A stretch of 35,891 nt of DNA from Oscillospiraceae bacterium (GTDB taxonomy: Bacteria > Bacillota > Clostridia > Oscillospirales > Oscillospiraceae): positions 1 through 35,891 of the forward strand of contig JAFRDM010000025.1 of NCBI GenBank assembly GCA_017403885.1, given 5' to 3'. Position numbers and translations under genes: made by a program. This document shows positions 24,467 through 31,719 of the stretch, in pieces. The notes beneath the pieces are model-generated. The model ran no database searches and was not told the DNA's origin. It saw nothing but the letters and a program-made list of their open reading frames with translations. Every line of letters starts with the position of its first letter. The stretch's first letter is position 1.

Positions 24467-25343
24467 ACAGCATGGAGCAGTCCAGCACAGGGTTTGTCAC
24501 AAGCTCTTTTGTCAGCGGCGCGTCCGTCACGGCTGCGCGGGCCAGAACCATTTTCCCGGCAGGGACCGAATGCGTCAGCCACACGCTGCCGCCGATGATG
24601 CAGTCGTTCCCGATCTGCGTCTCTCCGCCCAGAATCGTGGCGCCGGAATAGATGATGACGCGATCGCCGATATCCGGATGCCGCTTGATCCCTTTGACGA
24701 GCGTCCCGTCCTCCCCGACCTCAAAGCTCTTGGCGCCGAGCGTGACGTGCTGATACAGCTTGACGCTGCAGCCGATGGTCGTCGTCTCCCCGATCACCAC
24801 GCCGGTGCCGTGGTCGATGAAGAAGGAATCGCCGATGACCGCACCGGGATGGATGTCGATCCCCGTCAGGCGGTGGGCGTACTCCGTCATCATGCGCGGC
24901 AGGAGCGGCACGTTCTCCCGATACAGGATATGGGCCAGACGGTAGGTGCTGATGGCCGTGAAGGCCGGATAGCAGAGGATGACCTCGTCGAGGCTTTTCG
25001 CCGCGGGGTCCCCCTGATAGGCGGCGATCAGGTCGGTCTGCAGCTGCCGCCTGACTTCCGGCAGACTTTGCAGCAGGGCGGCGAAGACCGCCTCCAAAGG
25101 CGGCGAGTCCGGAATGTGTGCAAGGCAGTCCTCCAGCACCCCGGCCGCCTGCAGCAGACGCGATTCCCGTGAGGTGCGGTCAAACGAGAAGCGCGGAAAA
25201 AGCGCGTCGATCATCAGATCGGTAAAGCGCTCCGCCTGTAGGCGCAGTCCAGCAGCGCTGCGGGCTTCGCCGTCAAACGAGGCGTCCAGGCGTTCAAGGG
25301 CGCGGGCGGTCTGACGCGTCAGGATCGGCAGTGTCTGATCCAT
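24465..25343 (-). CDS. Serine O-acetyltransferase (EpsC/CysE type)
   Basis: This 292-residue enzyme makes O-acetylserine from serine and acetyl-CoA, the substrate of CysK. The N-terminal helical domain runs to about 180. The left-handed beta-helix follows with GIDIHPGAVIGDSFFIDHGTGVVIGETTTIG (catalytic His in FIDHGTG) and GDRVIIYSGATILGGETQIGNDCIIGG. The extended C-terminus is typical of the EpsC group. The ATG at 25343 overlaps the cysK stop (TAATATG), with no clear ribosome site, so it is probably translated by reinitiation. The TTG four codons earlier lacks a site as well. Confidence 0.93.
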   Translation of the reverse strand: MDQTLPILTRQTARALERLDASFDGEARSAAGLRLQAERFTDLMIDALFPRFSFDRTSRESRLLQAAGVLEDCLAHIPDSPPLEAVFAALLQSLPEVRRQLQTDLIAAYQGDPAAKSLDEVILCYPAFTAISTYRLAHILYRENVPLLPRMMTEYAHRLTGIDIHPGAVIGDSFFIDHGTGVVIGETTTIGCSVKLYQHVTLGAKSFEVGEDGTLVKGIKRHPDIGDRVIIYSGATILGGETQIGNDCIIGGSVWLTHSVPAGKMVLARAAVTDAPLTKELVTNPVLDCSML

Positions 25344-25344
25344 A

Positions 25345-26277
25345 TTATTCGGCAAAGAGCGGGGTGGAGAGATAGCGGTCGCCTGTGTCGGGCAGGAGCG
25401 CCACGATGGTCTTGCCCTTGTTCTCCGGGCGCTTGGCCAGCCGGATCGCGGCCCAGACCGCCGCGCCGGAGGAGATGCCTACCAGCACGCCCTCTTTCCG
25501 TCCGACCAGCCTGCCGGCGGCAAAGGCGTCCTCGTTCTCCACGGCGATGATCTCATCATAAACGGCGGTGTTCAGCACCTCCGGGACAAAGCCAGCGCCG
25601 ATGCCCTGGATCTTGTGGGTGCCTGCCGTCCCCTTGGAGAGGACCGGCGAGCCGGCAGGCTCTACCGCCACGACCTTTACGGCGGGATTCTGCTCCTTGA
25701 GGTACTCGCCCACGCCGGTGATCGTGCCGCCGGTCCCGACGCCCGCGATAAAGATATCCACCTTGCCGTCGGTGTCCGCCCAGATCTCCGGGCCGGTGGT
25801 GGCCTTGTGGACGGCGGGATTCGCCGGGTTTACAAACTGCCCGGGGATGAAGGCGTTTGGGATCTCTTTCGCCAGCTCGTCAGCTTTGGCGATGGCGCCC
25901 TTCATGCCCTTGGAGCCCTCGGTGAGCACCAGCTCCGCGCCGTAGGCCTTCATCAGCTGTCGGCGTTCGACGCTCATGGTCTCGGGCATGACGATGATGA
26001 TGCGGTAGCCGCGGGCCGCCGCGACGGAGGCGAGGCCGATGCCGGTGTTGCCGGAGGTGGGCTCGACAAGTACAGAGCCCGGCTTCAGCAGGCCCTTCGC
26101 CTCGGCGTCGTCGATCATCGCCTTGGCGATGCGGTCCTTGACGGAGCCCGCGGGGTTGAAGTATTCGAGCTTGGCCAGGAGCTTTGCTTCCAGACCCTCT
26201 TCCTTTTCGATGTTGGTCAGCTCCAGCAGAGGAGTCTTTCCGATCAGCTGATCGGCGGATGTATAGATGTTAGACAT
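25345..26277 (-). CDS. cysK: Cysteine synthase A (O-acetylserine sulfhydrylase)
   Basis: A 310-residue PLP enzyme that makes cysteine from O-acetylserine and sulfide. The PLP Lys is in [11 protein letters not shown], the substrate loop is [12 protein letters not shown], and the phosphate-binding GTGGTITG loop is present, followed by [11 protein letters not shown]. The length and motifs are typical of CysK. AGGAGG lies 7 bases before the ATG; half of it is complementary to the Cys codon region of a short upstream ORF (26304-26366). The serine acetyltransferase follows, so the pair could make a cysteine synthase complex. No promoter was found in the 100 bases upstream, so it may be on the metY transcript. 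Confidence 0.97.
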   Translation of the reverse strand: MSNIYTSADQLIGKTPLLELTNIEKEEGLEAKLLAKLEYFNPAGSVKDRIAKAMIDDAEAKGLLKPGSVLVEPTSGNTGIGLASVAAARGYRIIIVMPETMSVERRQLMKAYGAELVLTEGSKGMKGAIAKADELAKEIPNAFIPGQFVNPANPAVHKATTGPEIWADTDGKVDIFIAGVGTGGTITGVGEYLKEQNPAVKVVAVEPAGSPVLSKGTAGTHKIQGIGAGFVPEVLNTAVYDEIIAVENEDAFAAGRLVGRKEGVLVGISSGAAVWAAIRLAKRPENKGKTIVALLPDTGDRYLSTPLFAE

Positions 26278-26284
26278 GATAGTT

Positions 26285-26338
26285 CCTCCTGTTTCATTAG
26301 TTTTTAATTAAATGTGAGTTTACCGATAGTGAAACAGG
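26285..26338 (-). promoter_or_regulatory. Candidate cysteine-responsive translational attenuator of cysK
   Basis: On the minus strand CCTGTTTCA (26338-26330) and TGAAACAGG (26296-26288) are perfectly complementary. The first arm lies inside Cys-rich codons 10-13 of the upstream ORF, and the second overlaps the AGG of the cysK Shine-Dalgarno (26290-26285). A ribosome paused at the Cys codons would cover the first arm and free the site. The mechanism is inferred. Confidence 0.72.
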
Positions 26339-26366
26339 GGCAACATCGCTCTCTCAACAGGGACAT
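26304..26366 (-). CDS. Cys-rich upstream leader ORF of cysK (uORF)
   Basis: A 20-codon ORF with ATG at 26366, preceded by AAGGA 9 bases upstream and ending in TAA 27 bases before cysK. Its centre is RERCCPCF, three Cys in four residues (codons 8, 9 and 11). The ribosome site overlaps the stop region of the upstream B3/B4 gene, so it can be read by coupled ribosomes. It has no known protein family and is too short to fold; its likely role is to sense cysteinyl-tRNA during translation. Codon 10-13 sequence is the arm that pairs with the cysK ribosome site. Confidence 0.78.
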   Translation of the reverse strand: MSLLRERCCPCFTIGKLTFN

Positions 26367-26383
26367 GGCGGCGATTCCTTCTT

Positions 26384-27076
26384 TCATATGACAGCGGATT
26401 CTTTTATGCCTGGCTTGATGATGATTCCGGTTCCTCCGCAGTATTTTGTTGTCAGGTCAATGATCTTCTGCGCAGTCTCATGCAGCATCTCATCCGGCGT
26501 GGCCTCGTTGCCCTGCACGATATAGAAAATGTTCTGCGCTTTTTCGTCAACTTTGGTCTTCTCCACCTGGCGGACCTCCAGGCGGCAGAGTACCTCGTTG
26601 GCGTCGTCGCAGTAACAGTACTCGTGCGGCGCGACAGGCACAGGCTCCGTCTGGCCGATGGGCACAAAGCGTTCGCTGCCGTCGGTGAAGCGCAGGGTGA
26701 CGTTTCCGTCCACCCGGTCGATGTTATGTGCGCCGAGGGCCAGCTTGCTCTCCAGAGAGATCAGGTTATAGATATCCACCGCCTGGTTGATGTAGAACAT
26801 ACCGTGGTTCTTCTTGAGCAGCTTGATGAGGTTTTCGCTGGCGGGGATGTTCTTGCGGCGCTTGACCCCGGTCTTGTCATGCAGGATGTTGAAGCCCTCC
26901 AGAATTGGGTCGGCGTGGACGTCCAGCTCCGCATACTCCTCATACAGCTCTTCCAGGCGCTTGTCGCGGTATGCGGCCCATTCCGGATCCTCGCCGTGAT
27001 TGTCGAGACCGCAGACCTTTGCGAACACAATCTTGATCCCCGCGTCCAGCACGGCCTGTTCTACATAGAATTCCAT
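26384..27076 (-). CDS. Stand-alone B3/B4 tRNA-editing-like domain protein
   Basis: A 230-residue protein with the fold of the B3/B4 editing domain of bacterial phenylalanyl-tRNA synthetase beta chain, without the rest of the synthetase. It shows HDKTGVKRRKNIPASENLIKLL, INQAVDIYNLISLESKLALGAHNID and the C-terminal YCGGTGIIIKPG, the typical pattern of free B3/B4 proteins. The ATG at 27076 is preceded by GAGGAG; a longer frame is basic and not family-like. It lies 13 bases after metY, so they share a transcript. It may hydrolyse mischarged tRNA or a related amino-acyl compound; the substrate is unknown. Confidence 0.86.
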   Translation of the reverse strand: MEFYVEQAVLDAGIKIVFAKVCGLDNHGEDPEWAAYRDKRLEELYEEYAELDVHADPILEGFNILHDKTGVKRRKNIPASENLIKLLKKNHGMFYINQAVDIYNLISLESKLALGAHNIDRVDGNVTLRFTDGSERFVPIGQTEPVPVAPHEYCYCDDANEVLCRLEVRQVEKTKVDEKAQNIFYIVQGNEATPDEMLHETAQKIIDLTTKYCGGTGIIIKPGIKESAVI

Positions 27077-27089
27077 GTTTCTCCTCCTG

Positions 27090-28382
27090 TTATGCGAGCG
27101 CTGCCGCGGCAGCAAAGCCCTTTTCCAGATCCGCGAGGATATCGTCGATATGCTCGGTGCCGATGGACAGACGAATGGTGTTGGGATGGATATCCGCGGC
27201 CTCCAGCTCCTCCGCGCTCAGCTGAGAGTGCGTCGTGGTGGCCGGGTGGATGACCAGACTCTTCACGTCCGCCACATTGGCCAGCAGCGAGAAGATCTCC
27301 AGCGCGTCGATGAAGGCATGGGCCTCCTTCACGCCGCCCTTGATATCGAAGGTGAAGATGGAGGCGCCGCCGTTGGGGAAGTACTTCTCAAACAGCGCGT
27401 GATCCGGATGATCGGGCAGCGAGGGGTGGTTGACCTTCTCCACCTGCGGATGCCCGGCGAGAAACTCCACCACCTTTTTGGTGTTCTCCGCATGGCGGTC
27501 GAGGCGCAGGGAGAGGGTCTCCACGCCCTGCAGCAGCAGAAAGGCGTTGAAGGGAGAAATGCAGGCACCGGTGTCACGAAGAATAATAGCCCGCAGATAG
27601 GTAATGAAGGCAGCGGGACCGGCCGCGTCCACAAAGGAGATGCCGTGATAGCTGGGATTGGCCTCCGCAATAGGCGCAAACTTACCGGCGGCCTTCCAGT
27701 CGAACTTGCCGGAATCCACCACGATGCCGCCGAGCGTCGTGCCATGGCCGCCGATGAACTTGGTGGCGGAATGCAGCACGATATCCGCGCCATGCTCAAT
27801 GGGCCGGAACAGATAGGGCGTGCCAAAGGTGTTGTCGATCACAAGGGGGATCTGATGGGCGTGGGCGATCGCCGCAATGGCGTCGATGTCCGGAATGTCG
27901 GAATTGGGATTGCCCAGCGTTTCCAGATAGATCGCCTTGGTGTTTGGCCGAACGGCGGCCTTTACCTCATCCAGATCGTGCGCGTCCACAAAGGTGGTCT
28001 CAATGCCGTAGAGCGGCAGGGTATGGGCCAGAAGATTATAGCTGCCGCCGTAAATCGTCTTCTGCGCAACGATGTGGTCGCCTTTCTGCGCCAGCGCCTC
28101 GATGACATAGGTTACCGCTGCTGCGCCGGAGGCAAGAGCCAGCGCGCCCACGCCGCCCTCCAGCGCGGCGAGGCGCTTTTCCAGTACGTCCTGGGTGGAG
28201 TTTGTGAGTCTGCCGTAGATGTTTCCGGCGTCCGTCAGGTTGAAGCGTGCCGCTGCATGGGCGGAGTTGTGGAAGACATAGGAGGTCGTCTGGTAGATGG
28301 GGACGGCGCGTGCGTCGGTGGCGGGATCGGCCTGTTCCTGACCGACATGAAGCTGCAGCGTTTCAAATTTATAGTTGGACAT
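27090..28382 (-). CDS. metY: O-acetylhomoserine sulfhydrylase (Cys/Met metabolism PLP enzyme)
   Basis: A 430-residue PLP enzyme that makes homocysteine from O-acetylhomoserine and sulfide. The PLP Lys is in [16 protein letters not shown], preceded by the [19 protein letters not shown] region, and the family start is [11 protein letters not shown]. The length and insertions match the MetY group rather than MetB/MetC. The ATG at 28382 is chosen; an in-frame TTG six bases earlier has no site of its own. The ribosome site AAGGGG lies in the loop of a small hairpin. It is the first gene of the group with the B3/B4 protein, and probably cysK and the acetyltransferase. Confidence 0.95.
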   Translation of the reverse strand: MSNYKFETLQLHVGQEQADPATDARAVPIYQTTSYVFHNSAHAAARFNLTDAGNIYGRLTNSTQDVLEKRLAALEGGVGALALASGAAAVTYVIEALAQKGDHIVAQKTIYGGSYNLLAHTLPLYGIETTFVDAHDLDEVKAAVRPNTKAIYLETLGNPNSDIPDIDAIAAIAHAHQIPLVIDNTFGTPYLFRPIEHGADIVLHSATKFIGGHGTTLGGIVVDSGKFDWKAAGKFAPIAEANPSYHGISFVDAAGPAAFITYLRAIILRDTGACISPFNAFLLLQGVETLSLRLDRHAENTKKVVEFLAGHPQVEKVNHPSLPDHPDHALFEKYFPNGGASIFTFDIKGGVKEAHAFIDALEIFSLLANVADVKSLVIHPATTTHSQLSAEELEAADIHPNTIRLSIGTEHIDDILADLEKGFAAAAALA

Positions 28383-28383
28383 G

Positions 28384-28402
28384 ATCAATACCCCTTATTG
28401 AT
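28384..28402 (-). promoter_or_regulatory. Hairpin presenting the metY ribosome site in its loop
   Basis: ATCAATA (28384-28390) and TATTGAT (28396-28402) are perfect inverted repeats around AGGGG (minus strand). The metY ATG follows one base after the stem. It could be a protein or RNA switch site, or an operator for the Rrf2 protein. Confidence 0.6.
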
Positions 28403-28463
28403 AGTTTTTCCGCTTTTTCATACCCGATCAAAGCCCAGCGGAGCGGGTTTGAGCGGGAGAGGA

Positions 28464-28527
28464 GGAACAAGGTCATCGGTCGATGGAGCCGAATATATGC
28501 GGCTCCATGACTTTATGGCCTTGTTCC
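28464..28527 (-). repeat. 64-base nested inverted repeat in the metY leader
   Basis: An outer pair of 13-base arms (28464-28476 and 28515-28527; 12 of 13 complementary) encloses a perfect inner 9-bp stem (ATGGAGCCG 28483-28491 and CGGCTCCAT 28500-28508). The arms are separated by 6-base internal loops. No coding sequence explains it. It lies between the attenuator terminator and metY. Confidence 0.8.
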
Positions 28528-28600
28528 GACGTCATTCGACCCTTTCGGAAATTATGACGGAGCAGCCGCTCTAAATAAATCTTCAAATGCAATCACCCAC

Positions 28601-28638
28601 AAAAACAAAATAACCGGGGAGCCCGTCTGGGTCCCCGG
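28601..28638 (-). terminator. Leader terminator (attenuator) upstream of metY
   Basis: On the minus strand CCGGGGA-CCC pairs with GGG-C-TCCCCGG (28638-28614, one bulged base, AGAC loop) followed by TTATTTTGTTTTTG. It lies about 230 bases before metY and 25 bases after the Cys/Met-rich leader ORF, the place of an attenuator. Confidence 0.87.
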
Positions 28639-28662
28639 CCGTCTGCAAAGCAATAGGAGAGC

Positions 28663-28743
28663 TCAAATGGGCAAGGCAAAGCACACGCGCATCTCACAGC
28701 GCATGTCACAACACATCATGCAGTTGAAGCTCGCCTTACCCAT
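28663..28743 (-). CDS. Cys/Met-rich leader peptide upstream of metY
   Basis: A 26-codon ORF starting at ATG 28743 behind a strong GGAGG site 5 bases upstream and ending in TGA. Residues 8-21 read CMMCCDMRCEMRVC: 5 Cys and 4 internal Met codons within 14 residues, far above chance. Its first 11 bases (ATGGGTAAGGC) and bases near its end (GCCTTGCCCAT) are complementary except for one G-U pair, so the ORF folds on itself when untranslated. It is transcribed from a near-consensus promoter and followed by a terminator, as in amino-acid attenuators. No homologous protein family is recognised. Confidence 0.8.
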   Translation of the reverse strand: MGKASFNCMMCCDMRCEMRVCFALPI

Positions 28744-28779
28744 AATGGCCTCCGAAGTAAAACCTATTAAGATGATATG

Positions 28780-28808
28780 TTTATAGCACACAAGAATTCT
28801 CTTGTCAA
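28780..28808 (-). promoter_or_regulatory. Promoter of the metY leader transcript
   Basis: On the minus strand TTGACA (28808-28803), 17-base spacer and TATAAA (28785-28780) with an extended TGC. It starts 9 bases after the stop of the DUF2889-like gene. Confidence 0.92.
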
Positions 28809-28816
28809 TCCTTTTT

Positions 28817-29749
28817 TTATCCGCCGAAGCCCTTGCATGGATTTTTGCCGTAGCCGGTCTGCAGATAGTGCAGGATCTTCTCGATCCTCCATGCGCGCGA
28901 CACAAGGCCGGGGACAAAACTGTGGCTGATCGTCAGAAGAAAGAGGCCGACCATGGAGGGAGAGTTGAAAAAGCGCACGCGGCCCTTCAAACCGAAGAAG
29001 GCCTTTTCCCGGTGATGGCACTTGGAGAACAGCCGGTTGAGCTGCGCGTAGACGCTCTCAAAATCAGAGGCATGGAGTTCCTCTGTGAGAGTCTCCTCCC
29101 CGTTATACTGTACGGTCACCGCAGCGTCGAGGCTTTCGGCCAGGTTTTCCCTGCCCAGCCTGGGCGATGTGCGGTATTCCAGCCGGACCTGCGTCTGATC
29201 GCGCTGCCCGAGGATCTCGTGCGTGGAATCAGAAACCAGCCCGTCTCTCTCCGGGCGGATCTCGATATACTCCTGCTCGCTTCCTTCCGTCAGTCCCCGC
29301 GCGGCGAGGGTGCCGAAGAACGAGGCGCAGGCACTGAGGATCTCAAAGAGGTGCAGGCACTTGACGTCCGGCGCGGAGGACACCCGGCTGCCCAGCTCCG
29401 CCAGCGGGGTGCCGAGCAGTTTTTCCCCGCAGAGGGTCTCCAGGCAGGCAAAGTCACAGCGCCTGCCCTGGCTGCCCTTGCTCCGCTCGTCGATCTTCAG
29501 GCTGCGGATCCGGCCGGTTTCGTCCAGCAGCATGCTGACCAGGATCGGCACCTCGCGGTTTAAGCCGCCGAAATGATAGATGCTCTTTTGCCAGCCGGTG
29601 ACGGCATAGCCCAGGTGTGTGCGCTCGACCACCGTCCCGCGCCAGCGGGTAATGAGCTGCTTTCTGTCGTGGTTGTGCGCGTCGAAGACGAAGCTGTGAT
29701 CGAACTTGACCGACGCCGGATCAAGATGCGGAAGACCGTTGAGGATCAT
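28817..29749 (-). CDS. DUF2889-like protein
   Basis: A 310-residue soluble protein without signal peptide or membrane helices. The N-terminal half (about 20-165) resembles DUF2889: a strand-rich stretch with RWRGTVVERTHLGYAVTGW, VSMLLDETGRIRSLKID and CLHLFEILSACASFF, comparable to the family pattern ending in a Cys/His-Leu-rich helix. The C-terminal half (about 170-310) repeats some of the strand pattern (QVRLEYRTSPRLG) and could be a second, divergent copy. The start overlaps the ACP stop (ATG within the last codons), so the two are coupled. DUF2889 genes are often found beside acyl-CoA or aromatic acid ligases, as here; function unknown. Confidence 0.6.
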   Translation of the reverse strand: MILNGLPHLDPASVKFDHSFVFDAHNHDRKQLITRWRGTVVERTHLGYAVTGWQKSIYHFGGLNREVPILVSMLLDETGRIRSLKIDERSKGSQGRRCDFACLETLCGEKLLGTPLAELGSRVSSAPDVKCLHLFEILSACASFFGTLAARGLTEGSEQEYIEIRPERDGLVSDSTHEILGQRDQTQVRLEYRTSPRLGRENLAESLDAAVTVQYNGEETLTEELHASDFESVYAQLNRLFSKCHHREKAFFGLKGRVRFFNSPSMVGLFLLTISHSFVPGLVSRAWRIEKILHYLQTGYGKNPCKGFGG

Positions 29750-29976
29750 AGCGCATTCTCCTCCCGGATGACGCGGAGAATATCCGCCACGGTTTCCAGT
29801 TCTCCGAAACGCTCGTCGGGGATCTTGACGCCGTAGGTCTCCTCCACGCTGACAACCGTATCGGCCAGATCAAACGAGCTCATGCCCAGGTCTCCGACCA
29901 GCCGTGTATCGTCTCGCAGCTCCGTGAGCGGGACGCCGGACACCTCGGAGAGGATCTCCTTTATCTTTTCTTCCAT
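29746..29976 (-). CDS. Acyl carrier protein
   Basis: A 76-residue carrier protein. The phosphopantetheine attachment region reads DLGMSSFDLADTV, with Ser34 as the likely attachment residue, and the four-helix pattern with acidic helix II fits the family. It lies 3 bases after the stop of the ligase gene, in the same operon; the pair suggests that the ligase loads an acyl group onto this carrier. It is not beside fatty-acid synthesis genes, so a dedicated, secondary role is more likely than AcpP. Confidence 0.92.
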   Translation of the reverse strand: MEEKIKEILSEVSGVPLTELRDDTRLVGDLGMSSFDLADTVVSVEETYGVKIPDERFGELETVADILRVIREENAL

Positions 29977-29979
29977 CCC

Positions 29980-31563
29980 TTAATTCCCTTTCAGTTTATA
30001 GCGTTTGATTTTCCGGGTCGCTGTTTTCTCAAATTCCGTCTCCCGCAGCACGATATCGCCGATCTGCTTGAAGGAGGCCAGACTGCGGTTGATGGGGCTG
30101 ACGATCCGCCATGCGGCGGGAATATCCGGGATCAGCGCCCGATCCACGAAGAGCTCCGCCGTGATCCGGCCGTCCTTTTCATAGACGGCCGCGTCCAGGA
30201 TACCCTCGGTCTGATAGAGCTTTTCCTCCAGCTCCTCCGGAGAGACGTTTTCCCCGTTGGCCAGGATGATCAGATTTTTGATCCGGCCCTCGAAAAAGAG
30301 ATTGTCCATCGGATCCAGCCTTCCCAGGTCGCCCGTGTGGAACCAGCCGTCCCGAAAGCTCTCCGTGGTGGCCTTCTCGTCCTTGTAGTAGCCGGGCGAA
30401 ACGCTGTCTCCGCGGACGCAGATCTCGCGCCCGTCGAGCTTCACCTCGCAGCAGGGCAGGGGCCGACCGACCGAGCCGACCACGTTTTTCCCCGGCCGGT
30501 TCACGGACACGACGGGGGAGCACTCCGTGATCCCGTAGCCCTGCAGGACCTCGATCCCCAACGCCCGGAAGAAGCGGATCAGCTCCGGATCCAGCGCCGC
30601 GCCGCCGCAGATGATCGTGTGCAGCCGGCCGCCAAGGAGCTCTTTCACTTCTCCGAAAAGACGCCCGCTCATGTTGAGCCCGATCTTCCGCAGCGAGTCG
30701 CTCAGACAGAGCGCATTCTGCAGCGCATCCAGCCGCCCCTGCTTTCTCGCGGTAGTCAGGATTTCCTTGTGAAGCGTCTGGAGGATCAGCGGGACGGCCA
30801 CGAGGATGGTGGGCCGCTTTTCCCGGAGGTTTTTCTTGACCGTCCGCACGCTCTCGTTGAGATACAGCGTGCCGCCGCAGTGCAGCGCCCCGGCGACATG
30901 GGTCATGATCTCGAAGGTGTGGCTCAACGGAAGGAGCGAGAGCCCCACGTCCGTTTCCGAAAGTGGGATCACCTCGGTCACGGCGCTGACCTGAGAACCC
31001 ATATTCCGGTGCGTGAGCAGCACGCAGCGGGGCTTTCCGGTCGTCCCGGAGGTGAAGTACATCGCGGCGACGGCATTCGGCTCCAGTTTCGGAAGAGACT
31101 CCCTTTTTTCTTCCCGCAGCCTTTCGACGAATTCATGCAGCTCCAAGAGCGCGAGGCCCGGGATCGCCTGTGCGAGCAAAGCGGCGGTCTCGCCGCGGCG
31201 CTCGTCGTAGAGAAGAAGCCCGCAGTCGGCCAGCCGCAGACAGTCTTCCAGCTCCTGCTGCTGCATGCCGTCGTGCAGCGGTACGATCACCCGCCCGGCG
31301 GAGAGCACGGCGAAATACGCTGTCAGCCAGGCCGCGCTGCCCGGCCCGAGAAGGGCGATGTGCTGCTCTGCCGTGAATTCCTCCAGTACGGCTGCCGCCT
31401 TTTTGCAGTACCCGTAGAGCTCCGCGCCGGTCACAGACGGCATCTTCTCGTCCGCGCACAGAAAAAAGGGCTTGTCCGGAAAGCAGTTCGCCGCATGTCC
31501 GGCCAGGTGGAGCATGTCGGGATATATCAAGGAAGGCTTTGTCGCGTCCACGTTATCACCCAT
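29980..31563 (-). CDS. AMP-forming acyl-CoA/acyl-ACP ligase
   Basis: A 527-residue adenylating enzyme. The P-loop motif is AMYFTSGTTGKPRCVLLTH, followed by LPLSHTFE, QGYGITECSPVVSVNRP, the DGWFHTGDLGRLD motif and the C-terminal lysine region near TRKIKRYKL. The order and length fit long-chain or medium-chain acyl-CoA synthetase (FadD/FACL-type). The next gene is an ACP, so acyl-ACP ligation is plausible. The ATG at 31563 is used because its frame begins here after a stop-free extension of unrelated sequence, but there is no ribosome site and the promoter lies very close, so translation may start without a normal leader. Confidence 0.93.
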   Translation of the reverse strand: MGDNVDATKPSLIYPDMLHLAGHAANCFPDKPFFLCADEKMPSVTGAELYGYCKKAAAVLEEFTAEQHIALLGPGSAAWLTAYFAVLSAGRVIVPLHDGMQQQELEDCLRLADCGLLLYDERRGETAALLAQAIPGLALLELHEFVERLREEKRESLPKLEPNAVAAMYFTSGTTGKPRCVLLTHRNMGSQVSAVTEVIPLSETDVGLSLLPLSHTFEIMTHVAGALHCGGTLYLNESVRTVKKNLREKRPTILVAVPLILQTLHKEILTTARKQGRLDALQNALCLSDSLRKIGLNMSGRLFGEVKELLGGRLHTIICGGAALDPELIRFFRALGIEVLQGYGITECSPVVSVNRPGKNVVGSVGRPLPCCEVKLDGREICVRGDSVSPGYYKDEKATTESFRDGWFHTGDLGRLDPMDNLFFEGRIKNLIILANGENVSPEELEEKLYQTEGILDAAVYEKDGRITAELFVDRALIPDIPAAWRIVSPINRSLASFKQIGDIVLRETEFEKTATRKIKRYKLKGN

Positions 31564-31583
31564 TGAATTAGTAGGTTGATATA

Positions 31584-31611
31584 ATTCTATCGGAATTCCG
31601 CTTGTTGTCAA
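31584..31611 (-). promoter_or_regulatory. Promoter of the ligase-ACP-DUF2889 operon
   Basis: On the minus strand TTGACA (31611-31606), 16-base spacer and TAGAAT (31589-31584). The transcript should start about 14 bases before the ATG. Confidence 0.8.
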
Positions 31612-31656
31612 TAGATATTTGCAGGCGGAATGACAAAAGGAAAAGAGTGAAAAGAA

Positions 31657-31685
31657 TTGACGGATCGGGTGAAATGATATATAAC
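31657..31685 (+). promoter_or_regulatory. Promoter of the MOSC gene
   Basis: TTGACG (31657-31662), 17-base spacer and TATAAC (31680-31685). It is divergent from the ligase promoter. Confidence 0.72.
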
Positions 31686-31719
31686 ATAGTAAAGAGATAT
31701 GTTTTGGAGGGCGCTGCTT

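Noticed and set aside
28383-28662. A T-box or SAM riboswitch in the metY leader
   Set aside because: The T-box sequence and S-box core blocks are not present on either strand; only the leader ORF, terminator and inverted repeats are seen.
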